A stretch of 29,047 nucleotides of DNA from a virus. The position numbers were made by a program, and so were the translations under genes. Shown here piece after piece: positions 12,849 through 20,818 of this stretch; positions within the stretch are counted from its first letter, which is position 1, and every line of letters begins with the position of its first letter. The stretch spans positions 1 through 29,047 of IMG/VR virus record IMGVR_UViG_3300035701_000205; one strand, given 5' to 3'. A model generated the notes under the pieces. It was not told where the DNA came from. It made no database searches and was given only the letters and a program-made list of their open reading frames with translations.

Positions 12849-14183
12849 ATTACTAATCAGTTAAATCTCGGCAGTATTCAGATACCTATCAATGCGGCGA
12901 CTAAGACCTTCGCTATCCTGGCCAAGCGGGGCGCCGGCAAAACCTGGACGGCGGCGGTGATGGCCGAGGAGCTTTTCAAAAACGGCATTCCCTTCGTCGT
13001 TTTCGACCCGATTGATGTTTGGTGGGGTTTGCGTCTGACTGCAAACGGCAAGGATGCAGGCCTGCCGGTAGTTGTATTCGGGTTGGAGCACGCCGATATT
13101 CCTCTCGACAGGGACATGGGCAGGACAATCGCCCAGGCAATTGTCAGGGAGAACGTTTCCTGCGTTATTAATACCTTCGGGATGCCCAAAGTCGCCCAAC
13201 GTCATTTGATTGCCGAATTCGCTGAGGAACTTTTGAATATCAATAACACCCCTCGTCACGTCTTTATCGAGGAAGCGCACGAGTTCGTTCCTCAGCATGT
13301 ATTTGGCGGGCTTGGTAAGACCTTTAATTCGGTCAGCAATCTCGTAGTGATGGGCCGCAACAGGGGTATTGGCGTTACCTTGATTAATCAGCGGGCCGCC
13401 ACGATTAACAAGGATGTTCTCACCCAGCTCGATACTTTATTGGCCTTTCAAAATGTCAGTCCTCATGACCGCAAGGCACTCAAAGATTGGGTGGAATTTC
13501 ACGCGGCGGAAGGCGACTTTGAGAAGTTTATGGCATCTTTGCCGTCTTTACCGAAAGGTGAGGGCTGGATTTGGTCACCTGAATTTCTCGGTATCTTCGA
13601 GCGAATCAAAATTCGCAAACGCGAGACTTTCCATCCGGACCGCGAAAAAATCGGCGATAAGTTCACAATGCCGGAGTTTGGCCAGACCGATATTCAGGCC
13701 TTCATCGGCCGATTCGCCCGGTCTTTAGAGGATGGCAAAAAGAAAAAAGGTTCACCTGAAAAATCATCTGTTGCCGGCGTTCAGGAAGAGCTTAAACCAA
13801 AAGAAAATCCGGAGTTGCTCGCCTTTCGCAATGAATACGAATCTAAACTTATGCAGAAGGATATCGAGCTAAGGAAATTGAGGGAGATGCTCGAGCAAGT
13901 CCGCAGGATTGTCGATGGTTCGGGCGGTAATCAATCTCTCTCTGTACCTATTTCTGTAGGAAACAATGTTGAGGAATGGTTAAAAAAATTAGGTAATGGC
14001 GGCGCTTCTCGAATTTTCAAGTTCCTGGCAGAAAAATCAGGAATGAAATTCACCAAGTCCCAAATTGCTTTGGCGGTCCGGCTTCGGATATCCGGAAGTT
14101 TCAATACTTATTTATCTACCTTGAAAAGAACCAATCTTATTGTTAAGGATGGTAATTTTTTCAGTATAAACCCTGATTTATAA
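12846..14183 (+). CDS. HerA/FtsK-type ATPase with C-terminal winged helix
   Basis: The protein is 445 aa. It opens with LGSIQIPINAATKTFAILAK, the beta-strand lead of HerA/DUF87 ATPases. Walker A is KRGAGKT (27-33) and Walker B is HVFIEEAHEF (138-147). These are followed by a conserved GRNRGIGVTLINQR segment (170-183) holding the sensor Gln and candidate arginine finger. A coiled coil spans ~325-355. Residues ~375-445 form a winged helix (FTKSQIALAVRLRISGSFNT). Such hexameric ATPases pump or translocate DNA. In a phage already encoding a terminase its role is open: replication, DNA handling or defence. The GTG start lies in repeat DNA without a ribosome site, and no other in-frame start precedes the Walker A. 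Confidence 0.85.
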   Translation: MITNQLNLGSIQIPINAATKTFAILAKRGAGKTWTAAVMAEELFKNGIPFVVFDPIDVWWGLRLTANGKDAGLPVVVFGLEHADIPLDRDMGRTIAQAIVRENVSCVINTFGMPKVAQRHLIAEFAEELLNINNTPRHVFIEEAHEFVPQHVFGGLGKTFNSVSNLVVMGRNRGIGVTLINQRAATINKDVLTQLDTLLAFQNVSPHDRKALKDWVEFHAAEGDFEKFMASLPSLPKGEGWIWSPEFLGIFERIKIRKRETFHPDREKIGDKFTMPEFGQTDIQAFIGRFARSLEDGKKKKGSPEKSSVAGVQEELKPKENPELLAFRNEYESKLMQKDIELRKLREMLEQVRRIVDGSGGNQSLSVPISVGNNVEEWLKKLGNGGASRIFKFLAEKSGMKFTKSQIALAVRLRISGSFNTYLSTLKRTNLIVKDGNFFSINPDL

Positions 14184-14184
14184 C

Positions 14185-14300
14185 TCCGTGAAAATCAGTG
14201 TAATCCGTGGTTAAAAAGGATTTTAGATAAGTCCATGTTAATCAGTGTTTTAGTCAGTGTATTTCAGTGTTATATGTTTTAGTCCGTGTCAGTCAATGTT
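14185..14300 (+). repeat. AATCCGTG and GTCAGTG repeats between the HerA-like gene and the lipoprotein gene
   Basis: An AATCCGTGGTTAAAA copy at 14185-14216 is followed by at least five degenerate GTCAGTG/GTCCGTG units at 14231-14300. They fill the whole 134-bp gap apart from the AAGGAG ribosome site of the next gene. No separate promoter is evident. Confidence 0.7.
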
Positions 14301-14317
14301 CAAGAAAGGAGTCTTTT

Positions 14318-14893
14318 ATGTTCAGCAAATGCAAACCCAGCAAGCCCCGTAAGCCCCGTCTTTCGTCTGTTGTCCATCGTCTATCATCCATCGTCTTTCT
14401 TTTTGTCTTCTGTGGCTTATTCACTGGTTGTGGCAGCGATTTATTAACTGGCATTGGCATTGGTGCAGGTACGTCTGCCGGATTGACCGAAGCTCAAAAA
14501 ATGGCACAGGAGAGCAAGGCCGTTCTTATTGCCGAGCTTGCTGCAACCAAAGAAAAGTTGTCACAGGCATCCGAACCTGCTGAAGTTAAAGCACTTGAAA
14601 ACAAACTTTCAACGCTGGAAAAGAAACAGGATGTAGTCGAGATTACCGAGCAGGTAACGGGCAAGATAACAGAGGGTCTTGCGAAGGATTGGCAGACGAA
14701 AGACCCGACCAAACAAACCGAAAATATTCAATGGATTGTCGGGGCAGGTATGGGTGCCTGGGCATTATGGAACAAGCGAAGGCAATTGGCCGCTGAAAAG
14801 ACCTTGACAAGAATAGAGGGCGAAAGCGACCCTGCGACTGCCAAAAAGATTTACGACATTCACAAAGATTATAAAAAGAAGGTGATTGCCTGA
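14318..14893 (+). CDS. Phage lipoprotein with coiled coil (spanin-like)
   Basis: The ATG at 14318 has AAGGAG seven to twelve bases upstream; in-frame codons further upstream lie in repeat DNA. The 191-aa product begins with a basic, then hydrophobic signal ending in the lipobox LFTGC, with Cys38 as lipidated residue. A coiled coil follows (about 65-125, including SEPAEVKALENKLSTLEKKQ). A hydrophobic segment WIVGAGMGAWALW (~144-156) precedes a basic tail. A lipoprotein with a coiled coil fits an outer-membrane spanin or a virion-entry lipoprotein. Signal residues ~16-28 (SSVVHRLSSIVFL) are encoded by a CCATCGTC-type repeat tract. Confidence 0.7.
   Translation: MFSKCKPSKPRKPRLSSVVHRLSSIVFLFVFCGLFTGCGSDLLTGIGIGAGTSAGLTEAQKMAQESKAVLIAELAATKEKLSQASEPAEVKALENKLSTLEKKQDVVEITEQVTGKITEGLAKDWQTKDPTKQTENIQWIVGAGMGAWALWNKRRQLAAEKTLTRIEGESDPATAKKIYDIHKDYKKKVIA
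14366..14399 (+). repeat. CCATCGTC-type tract encoding the lipoprotein signal peptide
   Basis: GTCTGTTGTCCATCGTCTAT is followed by CATCCATCGTCTTTC, a degenerate 7-8 base repeat known to me from noncoding DNA of many genomes. Here it is read in frame as the hydrophobic part of a lipoprotein signal. Confidence 0.6.
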
Positions 14894-14916
14894 AAACAAT
14901 TGGCCGGATCAAAGGA

Positions 14917-15090
14917 ATGAAGCGATCTTGTTTTGTAAAATCCTGGAAGCCAATAGTTTCCCTGAAAGTTCGCGGGCGTGGTTTTTATTGTAATTGCCGA
15001 GTTTGCGGCACAGAGGCCCGCATTACCTGGGAAGATTCAAAAGTCATAGTCTTTTGTCCTAAATGCGAAAATAATCGCATTAAGTTGTAA
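14917..15090 (+). CDS. 57-aa zinc-ribbon peptide
   Basis: The peptide reads MKRSCFVKSWKPIVSLKVRG, then RGFYCNCRVCGTEARITWED, then SKVIVFCPKCENNRIKL. The pair CRVC and CPKC with a beta hairpin between them is a classic zinc ribbon. AAAGGA lies directly before the ATG at 14917. It sits 23 bases after the lipoprotein gene and just before the Mu gp25-position gene. It may bind DNA or protein, and the function is unknown. Confidence 0.65.
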   Translation: MKRSCFVKSWKPIVSLKVRGRGFYCNCRVCGTEARITWEDSKVIVFCPKCENNRIKL

Positions 15091-15109
15091 TTTAGAAAAG
15101 GAGTTCTTA

Positions 15110-15481
15110 ATGTCGTCTCAATGGTTGCTTGTTTTGTTTAGTTCAATGATTGGCATCATCAGCAGTTTGATTCTTATAAATCTCCAGTCCATAAAGGCCT
15201 CAATTCGCTCTTTCAGCTTGCGGGCCGACAGGCACGAAGCCGAATTAAAGGCCCTTCAATCTGAATTTTCACGGTGCAAGGTCGACTGTGAAAGGACTTT
15301 TGTCGATAGTGAGCTTTTCCTTCGCGAAACCGGCTGGACCCGCCGCAGCATAGAGCAATTATGTGCCAGTGTAAATCGTCTCGAAGGCAAATTGACTATT
15401 ACCGACAAGCTCCCTGAAATCTGCGGGGAGATCGCCCGCACAATCGTTGCAGGAATGCGCAATGGAGAAAAACCCAAATGA
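15110..15481 (+). CDS. Membrane-anchored coiled-coil protein at the Mu gp25 (DUF2730) position
   Basis: This 123-aa protein has an N-terminal membrane span (WLLVLFSSMIGIISSLILI) and then a helical, coiled-coil-prone body (RADRHEAELKALQSEFSRCK and SIEQLCASVNRLEGKL). The topology and place, two genes before the small terminase, match gp25/DUF2730 proteins of Mu-like phages, whose role is unknown. AAAGGAG lies eight bases before the ATG. The stop overlaps the start of the next gene by four bases. Confidence 0.65.
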   Translation: MSSQWLLVLFSSMIGIISSLILINLQSIKASIRSFSLRADRHEAELKALQSEFSRCKVDCERTFVDSELFLRETGWTRRSIEQLCASVNRLEGKLTITDKLPEICGEIARTIVAGMRNGEKPK

Positions 15482-15786
15482 GAAAAGACCCTGAAGCAAT
15501 CAAGATTATGCAGATGCGGCGATTGATTTTAAGCAATCTCAATCGTCTCTATCCGACTCCATTGCAGACTCAAACCCTTTACAGGGTCCTTTGCGGGTTT
15601 GACGAACACTACACTTTGTCATTATTGGCCAAAGATGCCGCCTATTTGCATCAGAAAGATTATATCGAGTTTATTGATGAGCAAATTGGCGGGTCCGGTT
15701 CTTTTGAGAAAAAGTTCATTGGCCTAACCGCCGCCGGTAAGGAGATTGCCGACAACATTCAGACCGATTCCGCTCTGGAGATTTGA
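15478..15786 (+). CDS. Small winged-helix-like protein at the Mu gp26 position
   Basis: The protein is 102 aa. The order is helix (MQMRRLILSNLNRLYPTP), helix (LQTQTLYRVLCGF), helix (YTLSLLAKDAAYLHQKDYIE), then a wing with FEKKFIGLTAAGKEIADNI. This is the shape of a winged-helix regulator, and the LTAAGKEIAD ending is common in such proteins. It overlaps both neighbours (ATGA at the start, TGATG at the end), so it belongs to the packaging operon. It may help the small terminase bind DNA, which is inferred. Confidence 0.65.
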   Translation: MRKDPEAIKIMQMRRLILSNLNRLYPTPLQTQTLYRVLCGFDEHYTLSLLAKDAAYLHQKDYIEFIDEQIGGSGSFEKKFIGLTAAGKEIADNIQTDSALEI

Positions 15787-16358
15787 TGGTATCGAGGCGA
15801 GTTCATAATTCGATTGAGAAACTTCCTTTCGCTTTGCGGGAGGCAATTACTCAAATGTTGGTGGACAATATCTGGCCAAATGATTTCAAGCCCGAGGCCG
15901 GATATAAAGGCACCCCGCGTTATATAGATATCGTCCTTTATTGCCTGCAAAAAGGTTTTGAAGTAAGCGATTCCGCTATTAGTCGTTGGTCAATTCGCCT
16001 GCGGGTCATATCTCGTATGAAAGAAGCCGGACTTATAGCACGCGATGTGATGAAGGACCTGACCGAGGAGAAGGCATCAGCCACTCAGAAGGCCGCCGCC
16101 GAGATGATTACCGCCCATATCGTCCAATTAGCGGCGGAAGAGGAATCGCTTTCGACCAAGCAGTTAAAGGAGGTTTCTCAGGCGGTCCGCGATTGCATGA
16201 ATGTCTCTATTACGGCGGACAAATATATCCGTGAGCAGCTCGCAAAGAAGATAAGGACCGCGACCGAATCGACAAAGGCCAAACTGACAAAGGCCGGCGT
16301 CAACAGGAAACTCATCCAGGAAATCATAGATGAACATTTAGGGGTCGTTAAAGCGTGA
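15786..16358 (+). CDS. Small terminase subunit-like protein (Mu gp27 / DUF3486)
   Basis: This 190-aa protein starts from the ATG at 15786, which overlaps the previous stop; an upstream TTG is possible. The N-terminus SRRVHNSIEKLPFALREAIT and the helix-turn-helix FEVSDSAISRWSIRLRVISR match the DUF3486 pattern (residues ~1-75). The rest is helical and oligomerisation-prone (EEKASATQKAAAEMITAHIV and following). In Mu-like phages this family precedes the large terminase and is taken to be the small subunit that recognises the packaging site near the left end. It overlaps the large terminase gene by four bases (GTGA). Confidence 0.8.
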   Translation: MVSRRVHNSIEKLPFALREAITQMLVDNIWPNDFKPEAGYKGTPRYIDIVLYCLQKGFEVSDSAISRWSIRLRVISRMKEAGLIARDVMKDLTEEKASATQKAAAEMITAHIVQLAAEEESLSTKQLKEVSQAVRDCMNVSITADKYIREQLAKKIRTATESTKAKLTKAGVNRKLIQEIIDEHLGVVKA

Positions 16359-17719
16359 TTCAAGATTTATTATCAAAGGATTATTTTCTGCCTTACCAGG
16401 TCGCCTGGATAGCGGATGATTCGCATTTTAAGCTCTGGGACAAATCCCGCCGCATCGGCGCTACTTATGCTGAATCATATCGTGCGGTCCGCAGACGTAA
16501 TTTGTCGGATGTTAGACGTGACTATTGGTTCAGCTCATCAGATGAATCTGCTGCCGTGGAATTTTCCTTATATTGTCAGCAATGGTGCAGGATTTTTGAG
16601 GCGGCGGTCAATATTCTTACTGAAGAATTGGTGGATGACCAGGGCTTTCGTTACAATAATTATGTCGTGGAATTCCCTAACGGCTCGCGCATCAATTCTA
16701 TGTCCTCCAATCCCCGCCGGTTTCGCAGCAAGGGCGGTGATGTTGGTCTCGATGAATTCGATTGGCACGATTCGCCGGGCGAGATGCTGGATGCTGCGAT
16801 GCCGGTTACCACGTGGGGCTATGATATCTCAATTCTTTCGACCCGTAATGCTGAGGGTTCTGAATTTGATAATCTCATAAAAACTGCCAGGCGGATTCGT
16901 TCCGGTGAATTAGTTCCGGCACGGGATAATGTTCTCCCTTGGTCGCTTCATGAGGTCCCGATTACCCTGGCCGTTGCGCAGGGATTGGCTGAAAAGATTT
17001 ACAAGCTCAATTATATCGACCTTGAAGCACGCAGGAAATTTCTGGCTGAATGTCGTGCTAAATGCCGCAATGAGGATGCCTACAATCGGGAATATATGTG
17101 CATCCCTTCGACTGCATTGACCTCGCTTATCCCTTACGATTTATATCAATCCTGCGAATCGGCTGATTGTCTCCAGCCGCTTATCCCTCATACAAAAGAA
17201 CGCCGCAATTATTATGCCGGTATGGATGTCGGCAGGGAAAAGGATCTGACGGTTATTTGGATTGATGAGCTGGTCGGGGATGTCTTAATTCCACGCAAGA
17301 TTGAGAAATTACATAAGACCCCTTATGCTGTCCAGTTGCAGATTGCAACGGATTTGCTTGCCAATCAGAACGTCCGCCGTTTCTGCGGCGATGCCACCGG
17401 CATAGGTGACATGCTGGTCGAGTCCTTGCAGGACCGGTTCGGCGATTACCGTGTCGAAAAGGTCAAATTTACTAATGAGGTCAAGGACCATTTGGCAAGC
17501 CAGATTCTTGGCCGGTTCCAGGATAAGCGTATTCGCGTCCCTACTGACAGGGACATTCGTGAAAGCTTCCATAGTGTCCGCAAAACTGTCACGGTCTCCG
17601 GCAATGTCCGTTATGATGCTGCCAGCACTGAGGCCGGTCACGCCGATGAGTTCTGGGCTGCCGCCTTGGCAAAAGAGGCGGCAATCACAAATGTCATCCC
17701 GGAGGTAATCCTGCTTTGA
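16355..17719 (+). CDS. Terminase large subunit (Mu gp28-like)
   Basis: The protein is 454 aa with a GTG start overlapping the previous stop. The ATPase half has PYQVAWIADDS, a Walker A-like DKSRRIGATYAES (~31-43) and Walker B DVGLDEFDWHDSPGEMLD (~129-146). The nuclease half has the RNase H-like acids at YYAGMDVGREKDLTVIW (Asp), FCGDATGIGDML (Asp) and AGHADEFWAAALA (Asp near the C-terminus). Together with the portal it drives DNA into the prohead and cuts the host DNA at the end of headful packaging. The gene leads into the portal with a four-base overlap. Confidence 0.9.
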   Translation: MIQDLLSKDYFLPYQVAWIADDSHFKLWDKSRRIGATYAESYRAVRRRNLSDVRRDYWFSSSDESAAVEFSLYCQQWCRIFEAAVNILTEELVDDQGFRYNNYVVEFPNGSRINSMSSNPRRFRSKGGDVGLDEFDWHDSPGEMLDAAMPVTTWGYDISILSTRNAEGSEFDNLIKTARRIRSGELVPARDNVLPWSLHEVPITLAVAQGLAEKIYKLNYIDLEARRKFLAECRAKCRNEDAYNREYMCIPSTALTSLIPYDLYQSCESADCLQPLIPHTKERRNYYAGMDVGREKDLTVIWIDELVGDVLIPRKIEKLHKTPYAVQLQIATDLLANQNVRRFCGDATGIGDMLVESLQDRFGDYRVEKVKFTNEVKDHLASQILGRFQDKRIRVPTDRDIRESFHSVRKTVTVSGNVRYDAASTEAGHADEFWAAALAKEAAITNVIPEVILL

Positions 17720-20079
17720 ATGAACAGGTTAATAGATTAAGTCCCGATGCCGCCTCGATGCTGCAAATTGCCGTTGATAAGCAAATCGAATCAGCAGGTA
17801 AGAGCATCGGTTTAAGCCAACTTGCCCACATCTGGCTGACCGGCGGCGATCTGACCGATTCTTCATTAAGTAAACCTACAAAGCCATATAAGCAGATTGA
17901 TTTGGTCTTTGCCTGCATTACTAAAATCATAATTACGATGCTGGGCCTGCCTTTGGTCATTTCCACGGTAGATGAAAAAATTATTGAGTCCGGTCCATTA
18001 TGGGAAGTGCTCTTTAAGAACCCTTTAATGACCTTCAAAATGTTTGTTACTAATTGGATTGGCCATTATGCATTAACTCGTGATGTTTTTATGATTTTTA
18101 CCGAAGGCGAGATTATTCGACCAACCCAATTTCTTGTCGTTTCAGGTATCCAAATGAATCCCCTCACGGACAAAGGTGGAAATCAAGGTAATCTATTCGG
18201 TTGGGAATTTAGCGGCGGAGGCCAATTGGAAAAATTTACGACACTTGAGGTCCATCAGACCCGCAATTTCAATCCTTACGATCGCTTTCACGGCATAGGC
18301 CCTGCAACTGCCGCTGAGCAGAGCATCAATTACACCTACGCCGCCGAGTTATTTAATACTGCCGCTCTCCAAAACGGCGCTGAACCGGGTGCGATATTAA
18401 CCTCACAAAACCGGCTGGAAAAAGAGCAGGTTGATTCTCTGCGTTCCCAATTTGATGCCCGTCACGCGGGCGCCGGCAGGGCCAAGCGGACGGCCATATT
18501 GACGGGTGGTATGGATATCAAAACCGTGGCAATGAACATGGTCGATATGGACGTCGCAAATCTGACGACTATGTCCGACAAAAAAATCTGTTCTGTCTTT
18601 GGCGTTCCGCCCGGCGTGGTCGGTCTTATTACCGAGGCCCAGTATTCTCACGGCCCCGCCCAGGAGGACTTTATTTTCAATACGATTATTCCGTTCGCCG
18701 AGCTTTTCGCAAGCGAGATTACCGATGGCGTTTTATCAAGGTTCGGGTCATCTGATATTCGCTCTCTGGAATTAAAAGAGAGCTGGTTCGGCAAATCTTC
18801 GCGGTTCAAAGATTTGTCTATGAACCGTTCCTTCCGTGATGCCCGCCAGAAGGCAGTCGCAAATAACCGGCAGGTCTTTGCCTGGTTCGATTATAGTCAG
18901 CATCCTGTTGTTCAGGAATCAAAAAGAAAACAGGCGGAGCAGGTGCTGAAGTTCACCGCAGCCGGCGTTACATTGAACCAGCTTATTGCGGCCCACGATT
19001 TGCCGTACGAGGAGACCACGTGGGGCGAGCATTGGTGGATTCCGATGGGTCAGGTCCCCGCCGATTTTACGCTCGAAGGCGGCCTCGAAGGAATGACGGG
19101 CCCTGTCCTTCCTGAAGGTGGAACTCCTGCCAAAGAGGAGCCAAAATCAATCAATAATTCTGTGCCTGCCCTGAGCGAAGTCGAAGGGTCCTCTGTGGCT
19201 AAAGAAACCGCTGCCGAACGTCTCTGGCGGAACTGGACCGCATCCTGGATAGGCATTGAAAGGGAATATCAAAATGCCCTGCGACTATTCTTTATTCGCC
19301 AGCAGCGAATCCTTATCTCAAAACTTAAAAATGCCTTCTCTGAACTTAAGATTCAATCTGTGGAATCCGTGAAATCCGTGGTTAAAGCCGATGCCGACCA
19401 GGTTATCGCCCGCGTGACCTTGGACCTCAAATCCGAGGATAATAAATTAGTCATTATTCATCGCAGTTTCTTCTATAAGGCAAGTGAACTTGGTGTTCGT
19501 CAGACCCTTGTCGAGACCCTGAATCTGGCCGGTTCGGAATTAAATATACGTGTTGAGCAAGTCAAATTAAAGCAGGTGATTGACAGGGCATTGATTCGGT
19601 CTTCTCAAAACTTAAAATCCGTCAATCACATTACGCAGAATATGGTTGCAAACCAATTGAAGGAAGGTCTTGAGACAGGCGAGGGTATAAATGAGCTTGA
19701 ATCGCGTGTTCGTCAGGTTTTAGGTTCCAATCGTGCGCGGGCATTACGCATCGCTCGAACGGAAACGGGTAGTGCTGTCAATTCTGGCAGGCATGCGGGA
19801 TTGGAGGCCTCCGGAGTGAAATTAAAAAGCTGGCTATCCGCCCGCGACAAGGCCGTTCGCGATAGTCATCGGCAAGCCGAGACGGATTATTCCGAAGGCA
19901 TCCCTTTAGAACAGCCATTTAAGGTTGGTTCGGCGACGTTGATGTATCCTACCGACCCTGCCGGCCCGCCTGAGGAAATTATCAATTGTCGATGCGTTGA
20001 GCTTGCCCTAATGCCGGGCAAGGAAGTCTCACAATTTTATACTTACGAAAAAATGAAAGGGGACAAAAATGTCCGTTAA
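17716..20079 (+). CDS. HK97-type portal protein fused to a C-terminal MuF-like domain
   Basis: The product is 787 aa, far longer than a lone portal (about 400-500 aa). The TTG start at 17716 overlaps the terminase stop and has GGAGG ten bases upstream. Residues ~50-470 are an HK97-type portal (IDLVFACITKIIITMLGLPL; AAEQSINYTYAAELFNTAAL; TMSDKKICSVFGVPPGVVGL). After a linker (~480-500), residues ~640-787 match the SPP1 gp7/MuF head morphogenesis domain (RTETGSAVNSGRHAG; SWLSARDKAVRDSHRQAE; EIINCRCVELAL). The fusion would carry MuF into the head with the portal. The linker VPALSEVEGSSV and the segment SVESVKSVVK (~548-557) are both encoded by dispersed repeats. Confidence 0.92.
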   Translation: MNEQVNRLSPDAASMLQIAVDKQIESAGKSIGLSQLAHIWLTGGDLTDSSLSKPTKPYKQIDLVFACITKIIITMLGLPLVISTVDEKIIESGPLWEVLFKNPLMTFKMFVTNWIGHYALTRDVFMIFTEGEIIRPTQFLVVSGIQMNPLTDKGGNQGNLFGWEFSGGGQLEKFTTLEVHQTRNFNPYDRFHGIGPATAAEQSINYTYAAELFNTAALQNGAEPGAILTSQNRLEKEQVDSLRSQFDARHAGAGRAKRTAILTGGMDIKTVAMNMVDMDVANLTTMSDKKICSVFGVPPGVVGLITEAQYSHGPAQEDFIFNTIIPFAELFASEITDGVLSRFGSSDIRSLELKESWFGKSSRFKDLSMNRSFRDARQKAVANNRQVFAWFDYSQHPVVQESKRKQAEQVLKFTAAGVTLNQLIAAHDLPYEETTWGEHWWIPMGQVPADFTLEGGLEGMTGPVLPEGGTPAKEEPKSINNSVPALSEVEGSSVAKETAAERLWRNWTASWIGIEREYQNALRLFFIRQQRILISKLKNAFSELKIQSVESVKSVVKADADQVIARVTLDLKSEDNKLVIIHRSFFYKASELGVRQTLVETLNLAGSELNIRVEQVKLKQVIDRALIRSSQNLKSVNHITQNMVANQLKEGLETGEGINELESRVRQVLGSNRARALRIARTETGSAVNSGRHAGLEASGVKLKSWLSARDKAVRDSHRQAETDYSEGIPLEQPFKVGSATLMYPTDPAGPPEEIINCRCVELALMPGKEVSQFYTYEKMKGDKNVR
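19160..19196 (+). repeat. CCCTGAGCGAAGTCGAAGGG element in frame in the portal gene
   Basis: TGTGCCTGCCCTGAGCGAAG is followed by TCGAAGGGTCCTCTGTG, a short partly palindromic element (CCCT...AGGG) found dispersed in many bacterial genomes. Read in this frame it gives VPALSEVEGSSV, located exactly in the linker between the portal and MuF-like domains. Confidence 0.8.
19355..19387 (+). repeat. AATCCGTG-family element in frame in the portal gene
   Basis: AATCTGTGGAATCCGTG followed by AAATCCGTGGTTAAAG is the same element that fills gaps at 10824-10860 and 28371-28406. Here it is translated as QSVESVKSVVK in the helical segment before the MuF-like domain, with no frameshift. Confidence 0.8.
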
Positions 20080-20806
20080 AGCAAAATACTTTTTCGCCCA
20101 GGTAAAGCAAATCGACCAGGAATCCCGCTCTCTCGAAGCAGTGGCTTCGACGATGGACCTTGACCGTGATGAGGAGATTATTCTGCCTTCTGCTTTTGTC
20201 GGCACGATTGCCTCTTTTAAGGCCAATCCGGTGATATTGGCCGCACATCAGCACCGGCTCGCTTCCGGCTCATCGCCTGTTATCGGCTCTGCAATTCCCG
20301 AAAGTATTCAAATCACCGATAAGGAGGTTGATTTTAAGATGCGGTTTGCATCCACGGCGCTTGGCGAGGAATACTGGCAATTATACAAAGATGCCCACAT
20401 GAGGGCATTCAGCGTTGGTTTTATCCCTGTAAAAGGCAACTGGCAGGAAAGCAAGGGCAAACGGGTTTTTATCCATGAGGAAATCGAGCTTCTTGAAATC
20501 TCTGCCGTTCCGGTCCCTTCTAATCGTGCAGCATTGGCGAGGTCAAAGACCTTTTACGAAGAACCTGACCAGCAGGATTTGAAATCTTATATTGATGATA
20601 AACTCAATTCTTTCTCCAAAGAAATTTCCTCTCTTCGCGAATCTATCGAGAGTTCTCTCGAAGATATAAAGTCGTTACTTGTCCCTGGTTCGGATGAATT
20701 TGCGGATGCCCTCCTGTCCGGTGAGGCCCCTGTCGAATCCATCCCGTGCAAGGACAAGGACAAAGCCGGGCAACTATTAAAAACCCTAAAAAGTATTCAA
20801 CCATAA
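20069..20806 (+). CDS. HK97-family prohead protease
   Basis: The protein is 245 aa. The core (about 10-165) contains AVASTMDLDRDEEIILPSAF, the His motif VILAAHQHR (~69-77), the Ser motif AFSVGFIPV (~112-120) and the third catalytic region EEIELLEISAVPVPSN, all typical of the HK97 prohead protease family (herpesvirus assemblin-like serine proteases). The C-terminus (about 165-245) is a charged helix that may act as an internal scaffold. It would trim the N-terminus of the capsid protein during maturation. It overlaps the portal gene by 11 bases, with AAAGGGG before the ATG. Confidence 0.92.
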   Translation: MSVKAKYFFAQVKQIDQESRSLEAVASTMDLDRDEEIILPSAFVGTIASFKANPVILAAHQHRLASGSSPVIGSAIPESIQITDKEVDFKMRFASTALGEEYWQLYKDAHMRAFSVGFIPVKGNWQESKGKRVFIHEEIELLEISAVPVPSNRAALARSKTFYEEPDQQDLKSYIDDKLNSFSKEISSLRESIESSLEDIKSLLVPGSDEFADALLSGEAPVESIPCKDKDKAGQLLKTLKSIQP

Positions 20807-20818
20807 GGAGATATTCTC

